Shown one piece after another: positions 24,600 through 32,573 of a DNA stretch of 44,805 nt. Both the position numbers and the translations under genes were made by a program. This DNA comes from an uncultured Chloroflexota bacterium (lineage in GTDB: Bacteria; Chloroflexota; Anaerolineae; Caldilineales; Caldilineaceae). Numbering within the stretch: the stretch's first letter is position 1; each line of letters opens with the position of its first letter. Where the stretch lies: positions 1 through 44,805 of the forward strand of contig CAIOHJ010000235.1 in assembly GCA_903858085.1 (NCBI GenBank), written 5' to 3'. The notes under the pieces were generated by a model, which was not told the origin of the DNA, made no database searches, and saw only the letters and a list, made by a program, of their open reading frames with translations.

Positions 24600-26792
24600 A
24601 TGAGCATCCGCAACAGCGGCCCCTCTTCAAGACGTTGGGCCCGTCTTCTTGTTTTCGGAGGAGGCGCACTTCTCCTGCTGTTGGTTGGTTATGTGATCGG
24701 GGCAACTCTGTTCCCGCTGGTCGAGCCCACTGTACCGGCTGCCGTCCAGACGATGGGACCCTCCACCGTGCAGGTCGACGCGACATTGATCCCGACGTTC
24801 ACTCCCTCACCGGCGACCGCAGAGGCTCTGCCTGCCGCCATGCTGATCGACACGGCCACTGCAACAAACCTCCCTGCGACGCCGATCTTGATCGTCGTGA
24901 CCGCTGTACCGTCGCCGACAGCCACGCCAACCCCACTGCCGACTTCAACGCCAGAGACACCTGCCAGCCTGCCACCCGCTGCGGAGACACCGATCCCTAC
25001 CCAGATCCCTACAGCGACCTGGACCGCCGTCCCGACGTTGCTGCCTACAGCGACCTGGACCGCCGTCCCGACGTTGCTGCCTACAGCGACCTGGACCGCT
25101 GTCCCGACGTTGCTGCCTACAGCGACCTGGACCGCTGTCCCGACGTTGCTGCCTACAGCGACCTGGACCGTCACACCGACGGAGACGCCGACAGAGACGC
25201 CGACGGAGACACCGACGGAGACACCGACTGAGACACCGACGGAGACACCGACTGAGACGCCGACTGAGACGCCGACTGAGACACCGACTGAGACACCGAC
25301 TGCTCAATGGCAATTTGGCGCGGAACCGTCTACAACTGCCTTTTTGAACCAGCGCTATGCCTACACTGTCACTTTTGTCCTGTCGTCGGTCCCAGCGACT
25401 GCAGAGCCGACCGCAGAGCCGACTGTGGAGCCGACTGTGGAGCCGACCGGGGAGCCGACTGCAGAGCCGACTGCAGAGCCGACCGGGGAGCCGACTGTGG
25501 AGCCGACCGCAGAGCCGACCGCAGAGCCGACCGCAGAGCCGACTGCAGAGCCGACCGCAGAGCCGACTGCAGAGCCGGTCGCAGAGCCGACTGCAGAGCC
25601 GACCGCAGAGCCGGTCACAGAGCCGACCGCAGAGCCGACTGCAGAGCCGGTCGCAGAGCCGGTCACAGAGCCGACCGCAGAGCCGGTCACAGAGCCGACC
25701 GCAGAGCCGGTCACAGAGCCGACCGGGGAGCCGACCGGGGAGCCGACTGCAGAGCCGACTGCAGAGCCGACTGCAGAGCCGGTCACAGAGCCGACCGCAG
25801 AGCCGACCGCAGAGCCGACCGCAGAGCCGACCGCAGAGCCGACCGCAGAGCCGGTCACAGAGCCGGTCACAGAGTCAGGCGAGGAGGTTGCCGATGAAAC
25901 GTCTGGAAACGACGAAGAGCAGGTGCTGGGTGCACTGCAGGTGACTGCAACCGTGCTGCCTGGCTGGCTGCAGCTGACCCCAGCCGACGACACTGCCTGG
26001 CTGTTGTCTGGGATTCCGCTTGCAGAGGACGCCGGCGAACATCTGGTCGAACTCGTGGCGACCGATGCTGCTGGGGTGGCCATCACCCAGACATTTGTGA
26101 TCAGCGTGGCCTTGGACCCGGAACCTTTCCGGCTGGGAGCGCTACATTTTACAATCGACGAAGATGAACCCCTGCAGGCTACGCTGTCGGTGACCCATGT
26201 CGAGGCGGCCGTACTCACTTTTACCGTTCTCCAAGATCCTGGACGGGGGACCCTGAGCGAATTTGACGAACTGGCCGGCACCTTCACCTATGTGCCTGCG
26301 CCGGATGCTGTCGGCGACGATTTTTTCACTGCTGTAGCCAGCGACGAACTGGGCCGCACGGTCACGCTGCCAGTGACTGTCACCGTGACTGCCGTCAACG
26401 ATCCTCCCCAGATTTTTCTGGAAGAGACCTACACAGTTGCAGTGGACAGCCGTGTCGCGGTAGAGGTGGTGGTCACCGATGTCGAAGCAGATGAAGTTGC
26501 GGTGGTGGTAGAAGCGTTGCCGACCGGGCTGCTCTACGATGTCGAGAGTGGGCTCATCACTGGTACGGTCGCGGCGATCGAGGCTGGCCCCTATGTGATG
26601 CTGGTGACAGCTACAGACAGCCAGGAGGCGACAGCTGAACGCACCGTCACCTGGGTCGTCGAAACTATCCCTTCCCCTGACCTTTTGCCAGAAGTGCCTG
26701 TCGAGGAGACGCCAGAACCTGCAGCTTCTCCAGCCGCCGATGGCAGCGAGGTACCAACAGCGGAAGCGACCGCCGAGCCAAAAGAAAACTGA
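24600..26792 (+). CDS. Membrane-anchored surface protein with Thr/Pro/Glu repeats and Ig/cadherin-like domains
   Basis: A 730-residue protein with one N-terminal membrane anchor (about residues 17-38, LLVFGGGALLLLLVGYVIG). A Thr/Pro linker follows, then 36-bp-encoded PTATWTAVPTLL repeats (residues about 137-190) and ETPT repeats (to about 235). Next comes the first half of a putative Ig (He_PIG-like) domain, PSTTAFLNQRYAYTVTF, about 40 AEPT/VEPT/GEPT/VTEP tetrapeptides (residues 265-425), and the second half of that Ig domain (TATVLPGWLQLTP to ITQTFVISV). It ends with a cadherin-like domain (509-600, ending VNDPP), a second He_PIG-like domain and a Pro/Glu tail. It is presumably an extracellular stalk with adhesive or binding domains. 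No catalytic domain is seen. Confidence 0.88.
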   Translation: MSIRNSGPSSRRWARLLVFGGGALLLLLVGYVIGATLFPLVEPTVPAAVQTMGPSTVQVDATLIPTFTPSPATAEALPAAMLIDTATATNLPATPILIVVTAVPSPTATPTPLPTSTPETPASLPPAAETPIPTQIPTATWTAVPTLLPTATWTAVPTLLPTATWTAVPTLLPTATWTAVPTLLPTATWTVTPTETPTETPTETPTETPTETPTETPTETPTETPTETPTETPTAQWQFGAEPSTTAFLNQRYAYTVTFVLSSVPATAEPTAEPTVEPTVEPTGEPTAEPTAEPTGEPTVEPTAEPTAEPTAEPTAEPTAEPTAEPVAEPTAEPTAEPVTEPTAEPTAEPVAEPVTEPTAEPVTEPTAEPVTEPTGEPTGEPTAEPTAEPTAEPVTEPTAEPTAEPTAEPTAEPTAEPVTEPVTESGEEVADETSGNDEEQVLGALQVTATVLPGWLQLTPADDTAWLLSGIPLAEDAGEHLVELVATDAAGVAITQTFVISVALDPEPFRLGALHFTIDEDEPLQATLSVTHVEAAVLTFTVLQDPGRGTLSEFDELAGTFTYVPAPDAVGDDFFTAVASDELGRTVTLPVTVTVTAVNDPPQIFLEETYTVAVDSRVAVEVVVTDVEADEVAVVVEALPTGLLYDVESGLITGTVAAIEAGPYVMLVTATDSQEATAERTVTWVVETIPSPDLLPEVPVEETPEPAASPAADGSEVPTAEATAEPKEN
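25008..25174 (+). repeat. 36-bp tandem repeat in the surface protein gene
   Basis: Four full copies (25008-25151) and a partial fifth, encoding the 12-residue unit PTATWTAVPTLL. Differences between copies are mostly synonymous (CCGCC versus CCGCT), which suggests recent duplication. Confidence 0.95.
25175..25302 (+). repeat. 12-bp ETPT-encoding tandem repeat
   Basis: About ten 12-bp units of the form GAGACNCCGACN encode Thr-Glu-Thr-Pro. The array follows the 36-bp array directly. Confidence 0.92.
25395..25876 (+). repeat. 12-bp AEPT-encoding tandem repeat
   Basis: About 40 units of GCAGAGCCGACC and variants encode AEPT, with VEPT, GEPT, VTEP and VAEP variants. Variants occur in higher-order blocks (for example alternating AEPT and VTEP), showing that groups of units were copied together. 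The repeats leave other frames open, producing spurious reading frames on both strands. Confidence 0.95.
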
Positions 26793-26807
26793 ACAGCCTT
26801 CGTTCAG
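26781..26807 (-). terminator. Intrinsic terminator for ctaA
   Basis: Read on the minus strand: CTGAAC (26807-26802), a 7-base loop and GTTCAG (26794-26789), followed by TTTTCTTT. It overlaps the ctaA stop codon and lies between convergent genes. Confidence 0.6.
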
Positions 26808-27754
26808 GCCAGCTTGCCCAGCGCTGCTTTGGGGGCTGCTGGGCTGCGCTCGGTCTGGCTGCATTGCAGCGCATGTGCAGCCAGCAACACGAACAACAGC
26901 CAGATGATGCTGGTGATGGTCAGGTGAACCAACTGCAACCAGACTGGCGCCCGCAGCGCCACGTTAAGCGAGCCGACCAGCAGCTGGCCGATGTAAATGC
27001 CGATCAGCAGTCTGCCCAGCCGCTGGCTGAGTTCATCGGAGCGCCATTGCATGGCGAGCCAGGCCGACCAGGCCACCAGTGCGCCTGTGACAATCGCCAC
27101 AATCGGGTGAAGAACGCGCAATTCTACCAGCGTGGCGACCAAGGCATGTTCGGCTGGCGAGATGCCACCGGTCAGCACCAGGGTATCGCCCAGCGCCGTC
27201 ACAGCGCCGCTCATGCCCAGGATCAACATGGCTGCACAGGCTGCCCCAAACGCTCCCCCCAGGATTCCCTGGCCGCGCAGCCGCAGCGGGCGCCCGCCCT
27301 GTGCCCACCATGCGGTGAGCGCCAGCGCGGCCAGCAGCAGGAAGGTGTTGACAAGATGGAGTGCCATCCAGAGTGCCCGGCCCAGTGAAACGTTGAACGC
27401 CACATATTGAAGCAGTACCAGTGCGGCACCGATCAGCGCTTCGATCACGATCAACACCATCGAGGCCACTGCCCCTTTGCGGACGAGATGGCCCTTGGGA
27501 AAGCTGCGCAGGGCCCAGACCAGCAACCCCCCCACTGCAAGCAGGGCCAGCCCGCTCGTGAGCCGATGTGAAAATTCGATCAACGTTTCCACAGATTCGG
27601 CGCGCGGGAGCACCTCCCCGTTGCAGAGCGGCCAGTGGTCGCCGCAGCCAGCCCCCGAGCCCGTTGCCCGTACAAAGGCTCCCCAGACGATCACCAGGAT
27701 AGTGGCCAGCACTACGCCCCACGCGTACCGGACGAAGCGTCGGTTGTTCTTCAT
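26804..27754 (-). CDS. ctaA: Heme A synthase (CtaA/COX15)
   Basis: A 316-residue protein with eight membrane segments. It has the CtaA features: an early GAFVRATGSGAGCGDHWPLCNG with the cysteine pair, IEFSHRLTSG with the first heme His and Glu, LHLVNTF, LRVLHPIVAI and the last QLVHLTIT His. It hydroxylates heme O to heme A for aa3-type oxidases. AAGGAGCAG precedes ATG 27754. It follows the photolyase gene on the same strand after 55 bases; no oxidase subunit gene is in the window. Confidence 0.93.
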   Translation of the reverse strand: MKNNRRFVRYAWGVVLATILVIVWGAFVRATGSGAGCGDHWPLCNGEVLPRAESVETLIEFSHRLTSGLALLAVGGLLVWALRSFPKGHLVRKGAVASMVLIVIEALIGAALVLLQYVAFNVSLGRALWMALHLVNTFLLLAALALTAWWAQGGRPLRLRGQGILGGAFGAACAAMLILGMSGAVTALGDTLVLTGGISPAEHALVATLVELRVLHPIVAIVTGALVAWSAWLAMQWRSDELSQRLGRLLIGIYIGQLLVGSLNVALRAPVWLQLVHLTITSIIWLLFVLLAAHALQCSQTERSPAAPKAALGKLA

Positions 27755-27809
27755 CGGATCTGCTCCTTGCTGCTCATTCGGACCCACCGTCTGGATCGAC
27801 CACTGGATT

Positions 27810-29153
27810 CTACCACAGCGCAGCAGAGCGCGGGGTCAACGCCAGCGCACTGCGTTCGACCCTGCGCCAGTAGCGCGAAAATCGCCGCAGGTCGAGCCCT
27901 GCTGGCGCGGCCACAAACGGCGCTTCGGCCAGCACGGTCACTGGCAGACTGCGTTCGATCCGACGCCGCTGCCGATCAAAGCCCGGGGAGGGGCTTGCAG
28001 CGGTCAGCACCCCGTCAGCAGCCTGTTGGGCGGCAAAAGCGATGACCTCAGCAGCTACCTCGCCACGCCGGATGGTGACAGGCAGCTCGAGCAGGCACTC
28101 GTAGAGAAAGACAATTCGTTTCAAGCTGATGCGGGCACGTTCGAGCAAGATGTCGTCCCACACCCAGATCGCGGCGGCCCCACCAGACTGAGCCAGCGCA
28201 TGGCTGTGTGGGTTCAAATTGTCGCCGTGCACCCAGACGACCGGACGTTCGGGCAGAGGAGCCGGCTTTTCGGCCGGGGAGTCTGCCCGCAGCGGACCTG
28301 CTGCGGGCAATTCCACCTGCTCTCTTTGGTGTGGGAACAGACGTTGTTCGAGAGCTTCGTAGCTGCCTTCGAAAACACAGCGGCCTTTGAGTGGGCAGCG
28401 TCGGCAGTAACGCCCCTCGGTGTACTTTTCCAGATTTTCACGGTTGAAAATGTAGGGTTTGTGGCTGAATGTGCTTGCCACCCACTGCCAGGAGAGGTTG
28501 TTGCTGGCTGGGTCGCCGTCGAGCAGGTGGGTTAAAAACCAGCGTGCGCCAGCCTGCCAGCGCACCCGGCGGAAATGGACGACATAGGCCGCCAACCACA
28601 TGCGGGCATGGTTGTGCAAATAGCCGGAACTGCGCAGCTCTTGGCTGAACGCGTCGATACAGGCCAGCCCGGTCGTGCCCGATGCGATATCGTTCGGCAG
28701 TTCCTCGCGATAATCGCCAGCTGACCAGCCAGTGCGCAACCCTTCCTGACTCCGCCAGACCTGCTCCCCAAGGAGCGCATAGATTCGTTGAAAATAATCG
28801 CGCCAGCCCAGCTCGGTGATCAGCCGACCTGCCGCCTGTGCCGAACGTCCCTTGCGCAGCGCAGCATCGCGCACCTCGGCCAGGCTGACAACCCCATGGC
28901 GAAGATAGGGGGAGAGCCTGGTCACTGCCCCGTTGAGTTGGTTGCGGGTCGCCGCATAGGCGATCGGGTCGATCGTGGCCAGCAGCTCCTCAGCTGCCTT
29001 CCGCCCGCCGTGCGGGGGGGCAACGGCTTCGTCGACCGTCACCGCAAACGGAAACTGCTCTCGCAGGTAGGTGACCAGGTCGTTGCGGTCTTCAAACTCG
29101 CGGCGCATCCCCGCGCCGCTGCCGACAGCGTTGGCTGCAGTAACGGACTTCAT
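27810..29153 (-). CDS. Photolyase/cryptochrome-family protein with FAD domain first (permuted)
   Basis: A 447-residue protein whose first two thirds form the photolyase FAD-binding helical domain: RLSPYLRHGVVSL, ELGWRDYFQRIY, GTTGLACIDAFSQELR, GYLHNHARMWLAAYVVHF, DGDPASNNLSWQWVASTF. A three-Cys CRRCPLKGRC segment follows near residues 250-259. The alpha/beta domain, which in ordinary photolyases comes first, is at the C-terminus (VVWVHGDNLNPHSHAL to about residue 420). Repair of pyrimidine dimers is likely but not certain. ATG 29153 is chosen for its AGAAGG site; ATG 29108 is shorter. Its 5' end overlaps the DUF2256 gene. Confidence 0.88.
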   Translation of the reverse strand: MKSVTAANAVGSGAGMRREFEDRNDLVTYLREQFPFAVTVDEAVAPPHGGRKAAEELLATIDPIAYAATRNQLNGAVTRLSPYLRHGVVSLAEVRDAALRKGRSAQAAGRLITELGWRDYFQRIYALLGEQVWRSQEGLRTGWSAGDYREELPNDIASGTTGLACIDAFSQELRSSGYLHNHARMWLAAYVVHFRRVRWQAGARWFLTHLLDGDPASNNLSWQWVASTFSHKPYIFNRENLEKYTEGRYCRRCPLKGRCVFEGSYEALEQRLFPHQREQVELPAAGPLRADSPAEKPAPLPERPVVWVHGDNLNPHSHALAQSGGAAAIWVWDDILLERARISLKRIVFLYECLLELPVTIRRGEVAAEVIAFAAQQAADGVLTAASPSPGFDRQRRRIERSLPVTVLAEAPFVAAPAGLDLRRFSRYWRRVERSALALTPRSAALW

Positions 29154-29268
29154 CCCAGACCTTCTCCCATTTCTTGCGCCAGACAAACGGACGCCCGCAG
29201 ACCACACAAAGTTTGGCGGGCAGGTGCTGTTTCTGTCGCGCAGCTATTTTCTTTGGATAGGTACTCAC
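29092..29268 (-). CDS. DUF2256 small zinc-finger-like protein
   Basis: A protein of about 58 residues with KLCVVCGRPFVWRKKWEKVWDEVRYCSQRCR, the complete DUF2256 signature (CxxC...CxxxC). DUF2256 genes commonly sit beside photolyase genes, and here the end overlaps the start of the photolyase by 62 bases. The start is uncertain: GTG 29268 is the nearest usable codon before the domain; the longer frame toward 29511 runs through the divergent rhodanese gene and is not believable. Confidence 0.82.
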   Translation of the reverse strand: MSTYPKKIAARQKQHLPAKLCVVCGRPFVWRKKWEKVWDEVRYCSQRCRQRRGDAPRV

Positions 29269-29374
29269 TGGAGTCGCTCGCTTTCTCGGTTGCGTCCCTG
29301 CTTGTATACAATATAGACGAATCAGATACGCAACTCCGTAAAATGCCATCCTGAATTCAACAAGGAAAGACGCG

Positions 29375-29812
29375 ATGCAGACCCCAATCCAAATTCTACG
29401 CCGCTTGACAGCCCTGGCCCTGGTCGCCCTGTTCTTTGCGGGCAGCGGCTGTGCTGCGAACCCGCTTGCTGCGGCCGAACCTGCTGCAGACAGCGCGGCC
29501 AAAGTCAACACCCCGATCTCGCCGGCAGAGTACCAGAGCCAGTTTGGGGTCGGTGCCGATCACATCCTGCTGGATGTGCGTACGCCTGAAGAATTTGCCA
29601 GCGGCCATATTCCTGGGGCCGTCAACATTGCCGTCGACCAGCTCCCGCAGCGGCTGAGCGAAGTGCCCCCGGACAGGCCGGTCGTCGTCTACTGCCACAG
29701 CGGCAACCGCAGCGGCCAGGCTGCCCAGATTCTCGATCGCGCCGGCTATGCCCAGATCTACGATCTGGGGGGGATCGTCACCTGGGCACAACAAGGATTC
29801 CCAGTGCAGTGA
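29375..29812 (+). CDS. Lipoprotein single-domain rhodanese
   Basis: A 145-residue protein with a lipoprotein-like signal (LALVALFFAGSGC, Cys near 26), a short Ala-rich linker and one rhodanese domain: ILLDVRTPEEFASGHIPGAVNI, active loop VVYCHSGNRSGQAAQIL with the persulfide Cys, and YDLGGIVTWAQQGFPV. It should act on sulfane sulfur outside the membrane. AAGGAAAGA precedes ATG 29375. It is divergent from the DUF2256-photolyase genes. Confidence 0.93.
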   Translation: MQTPIQILRRLTALALVALFFAGSGCAANPLAAAEPAADSAAKVNTPISPAEYQSQFGVGADHILLDVRTPEEFASGHIPGAVNIAVDQLPQRLSEVPPDRPVVVYCHSGNRSGQAAQILDRAGYAQIYDLGGIVTWAQQGFPVQ

Positions 29813-29903
29813 CTTCTCTGGCAACAGATTGTCCGCTGCAGGGAGCCGAGGAAGCTTGCCCGACCTGCCCAATCGCTCTCTGTTGGATCAGATTGTACAC
29901 CGA

Positions 29904-29933
29904 TTGGCAGTTCCAATGACAAAAGACTACAAT
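29904..29933 (+). promoter_or_regulatory. Putative promoter for the DHDPS-family gene
   Basis: TTGGCA (29904-29909), 18-base spacer, TACAAT (29928-29933), 95 bases before the start at 30029. Confidence 0.55.
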
Positions 29934-30028
29934 CAGACCAGGATCGACCGTTGTACCCAATCAGGGGCTCTTCTGGAGAAAATCGGTTCCAGGGTAGGCC
30001 CGTCAGAGCCAGCTTGGAGGAAAGTTTG

Positions 30029-30916
30029 ATGAGTGCTCGATTACAAGGTGTCTTTGCACCTGTGCTGACCCCGATGGAGGATCGGCTTGCCCCCGCCACG
30101 GGCAAGTGGATCGCGTTTTGCAAGCAGCTACTGGCAGAGGGTTGTACGGGTCTGGCGCCGTTCGGCACGACCAGCGAGGCCAATTCGCTTGGGCTGGAAG
30201 AGCGAATGGAGATGCTGGATGCTCTGGTCGCAGCAGGGGTACCGGCGGCACAGCTGATGCCTGGCACCGGCATGTGTGCTTTTCCCGATACTGTCAAACT
30301 GGCAGCCCAAGCTGCCCGTCTGGGCTGCGGTGGGGTACTTCTGCTCCCGCCGTTTTATTACAAAGGGGTGAGCGACGACGGCGTTTTCCGGGCTGTCGCC
30401 GAGGTGATCGAGCGGGTCGGTGACGCCCGACTCCGGGTCTACATCTACAACATCCCACCGATTGCCGTCGTCGGCTATTCGCTGGCCGTCATCGAACGGT
30501 TGCTGGCAGCCTATCCGGGTGTCGTGGTCGGGATGAAAGACAGTTCGGGAGACTGGAGTTACCAGCAGTCTGTGCTGGAACGATTCTCGGGTTTTGACGT
30601 CTTCTCCGGCTCCGAGCGCTTTCTGCTGGCCAACTTACGGCTGGGTGGGGTAGGTACAATCAGCGCCATGGCCAATGTGATCCCGGCCAAGATTCGCTTT
30701 TTGTACGACAATTCTCTGGCCGAAAATGCCGACCAGCTTCAGGAGCAGCTCGACCGTTACCGGGCCGCCACGCGCGACTACGCGGCGATTGCTGCGCTCA
30801 AGCAGATCCTGGCCGAACGGAGTGGAGACCCCAGCTGGCTCAACCTGCGTCCGCCCCTGGTTCCGTTGAGTGCCGAGGCCGCACGCGAGCTGCTGGCCCG
30901 CTATGCCGCAGCCTGA
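30029..30916 (+). CDS. Dihydrodipicolinate synthase/N-acetylneuraminate lyase family aldolase
   Basis: A 295-residue TIM-barrel class I aldolase: FAPVLTPM, GLAPFGTTSEANSLGLEER, YIYNIPPIAVV with the catalytic Tyr, and the Schiff-base Lys in VVGMKDSSGDW. The sequence diverges from canonical DapA: the second motif reads FGTTSEANSLG rather than GTTGE, and there is no DapA-typical dimer motif. I therefore call the family and not lysine biosynthesis. GGAGGAAA precedes ATG 30029. The alkyltransferase-like gene overlaps its 3' end. Confidence 0.9.
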   Translation: MSARLQGVFAPVLTPMEDRLAPATGKWIAFCKQLLAEGCTGLAPFGTTSEANSLGLEERMEMLDALVAAGVPAAQLMPGTGMCAFPDTVKLAAQAARLGCGGVLLLPPFYYKGVSDDGVFRAVAEVIERVGDARLRVYIYNIPPIAVVGYSLAVIERLLAAYPGVVVGMKDSSGDWSYQQSVLERFSGFDVFSGSERFLLANLRLGGVGTISAMANVIPAKIRFLYDNSLAENADQLQEQLDRYRAATRDYAAIAALKQILAERSGDPSWLNLRPPLVPLSAEAARELLARYAAA

Positions 30917-31241
30917 ATGGCCCGACGGTTCAGCGCCTCTCTCTGCCCGCATCTATGCCGTGGTGCGGCTGATCCCGCCGGGCCAGGTTGCCACCTATGG
31001 CCAGGTTGCTCGGATCGTGGGGAGCTGCACCGCTCGCAAGGTCGGCTACGCGATGGCTGCTGCCCCAGACGATGTGCCCTGGCAGCGCGTCGTCAACGCC
31101 CAGGGCAAAGTCAGCCCGCGGGCCAATCCCTGGGGGGCTGAACTTCAGCGGCAGCGGCTGGCAGACGAAGGGATTGTGTTCGACGCCACAGGACGGATGG
31201 ACCTGGCCCGTGTACGCTGGCCAGGCCCATTTGCTCTGTGA
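30903..31241 (+). CDS. Alkyltransferase-like protein (ATL), MGMT-fold without the catalytic Cys
   Basis: A 112-residue protein equal to the DNA-binding domain of O6-alkylguanine-DNA alkyltransferase: IYAVVRLIPPGQVATYGQVARIVG, ARKVGYAMAAAP, then PWQRVVNAQGKVS and a typical end. The catalytic PCHRV is replaced by PWQRV, with Trp60 in place of the acceptor Cys. ATL proteins bind alkylated guanine and hand it to nucleotide excision repair instead of removing the alkyl group. Its start overlaps the end of the aldolase gene by 14 bases, so translation is coupled. Confidence 0.92.
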   Translation: MPQPEWPDGSAPLSARIYAVVRLIPPGQVATYGQVARIVGSCTARKVGYAMAAAPDDVPWQRVVNAQGKVSPRANPWGAELQRQRLADEGIVFDATGRMDLARVRWPGPFAL

Positions 31242-31261
31242 CATAGCAGACACGCCTGCGC

Positions 31262-32320
31262 TCAGACAATTTTGAGCTTGGGCTCTGGCAGGATGTTCTG
31301 CACGCTGATTTTGGCGGCAACGACACGGGAAAAGTTGCGGAACGCTTTGGCGGTGGCACTTTCGGGGGCCAGGAGAACGATCGGTTCGCCGCTGTCGCCG
31401 CCGGCCCGCACCCGGGCATCGAGCGGAATCTGGGCCAGGAAGTCGACCCGAAGCTTGCGGGCAGCGTCCAGACCGCCGCCGCTGCCGAAAATTTCACCGG
31501 ACATGTTCTCCACCACCCCCAGGATCGGGACCTCCAGCCGTTCGAAGGCGCGGGCCCCGCGCAGGGCATCGCTCACCGCCACCGCCTGTGGCCCGGTCAC
31601 AATGATCCCGCCGGTGAGGGGAACGCTCTGCGCCAGGCTGAGTTGGGCATCCCCGGTGCCGGGTGGCAGGTCGACGATCAGGTAGTCCAGGGCTCCCCAG
31701 TGGACATCGGTGAACAGCTGCTGGATCGCCTTGTGCAGCATCGGCCCACGCCAGACAACGGCTTCCCCTTCTGGCATCAGAAAACCCATGCTGATCACTT
31801 CGACGCCATACCGCTCAAAGGGGATCATCTTGTTGTTGTCGATGCGCGGCCGACCCGACAGCCCAAACATCATCGGGATGTTGGGCCCGTAGATGTCGGC
31901 GTCCAACACGCCGACCTTTGCCCCGTCCAGCGTCAGGCTGACTGCCAGGTTGGTGCTGACCGTGCTTTTGCCGACCCCTCCTTTGCCGGAGGCGACGGCG
32001 ACGATGTTCTTGACCGGAATGTTCAATTTGCCGATGATCCGGTGATCCTGGCGTACGTCGGCGGTGAAACGAACAGTCACCTGGCTCACCCCCCCCAATG
32101 CCTGGACCGCCGCAGTGGCCTCCTGCTCCATGCGGGCCCGCAACGGACAGGCGGGTGTGGTCAGCACGATCGTGAAGCCCACTTCGCCCCCATGAACCGT
32201 CAGGTCGCGGATCATGTTGAGCGTGACCAGATCCTGGTGAAGTTCGGGTTCCTGTACGGTGCGCAACGCCTGCATCACCGCTGCAGGCGTCAGGCCACTT
32301 TGTAAACTGCTGTCGGACAT
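31262..32320 (-). CDS. mrp: Mrp/ApbC iron-sulfur cluster carrier ATPase
   Basis: A 352-residue Mrp. The N-terminal DUF59 domain (residues about 10-95, VQEPELHQDLVTLNMIRDL) is followed by a deviant Walker A VASGKGGVGKSTVSTNLA and LDADIYGPNIPMMFG. DYLIVDLPPGTGDAQLSL and VTGPQAVAVSDALRG come next, then VVENMSGEIFGSGGG. It transfers Fe-S clusters to apo-proteins. The CxxC that many Mrp/ApbC proteins carry right after ENMS is absent. AAGGAAAACC precedes ATG 32320. Confidence 0.95.
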   Translation of the reverse strand: MSDSSLQSGLTPAAVMQALRTVQEPELHQDLVTLNMIRDLTVHGGEVGFTIVLTTPACPLRARMEQEATAAVQALGGVSQVTVRFTADVRQDHRIIGKLNIPVKNIVAVASGKGGVGKSTVSTNLAVSLTLDGAKVGVLDADIYGPNIPMMFGLSGRPRIDNNKMIPFERYGVEVISMGFLMPEGEAVVWRGPMLHKAIQQLFTDVHWGALDYLIVDLPPGTGDAQLSLAQSVPLTGGIIVTGPQAVAVSDALRGARAFERLEVPILGVVENMSGEIFGSGGGLDAARKLRVDFLAQIPLDARVRAGGDSGEPIVLLAPESATAKAFRNFSRVVAAKISVQNILPEPKLKIV

Positions 32321-32573
32321 GATGGTTTTCCTTGTTAATAGATCCAGCCACTCCGCACAGGTGGCAGGTCGCTTTGCACTCGTCTGGATGTGAGCGTACT
32401 CAGTTGCCAAGCAATTCTCGGTAAAGTTTATCACGAATCTGGCCCAGATACCTTGTCCCAGCACCCCTGAGCAATTTCAAACTTGCCCGCCCGCTGTGAT
32501 AGCATAGATGTAGGATAGAATGTCTGGTTTGGATCGAGGATCTGTTGGAACGATACTCAGTGGAGTCAAGCCT

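Noticed and set aside
25307..25944. Additional open frames (Arg-Ala-Asp and Gln-Ser-Arg repeats) in the repeat region
   Set aside because: The 12-bp repeats are multiples of three without stop codons in most frames, so all frames stay open automatically. Only the frame with flanking folded domains is believable.
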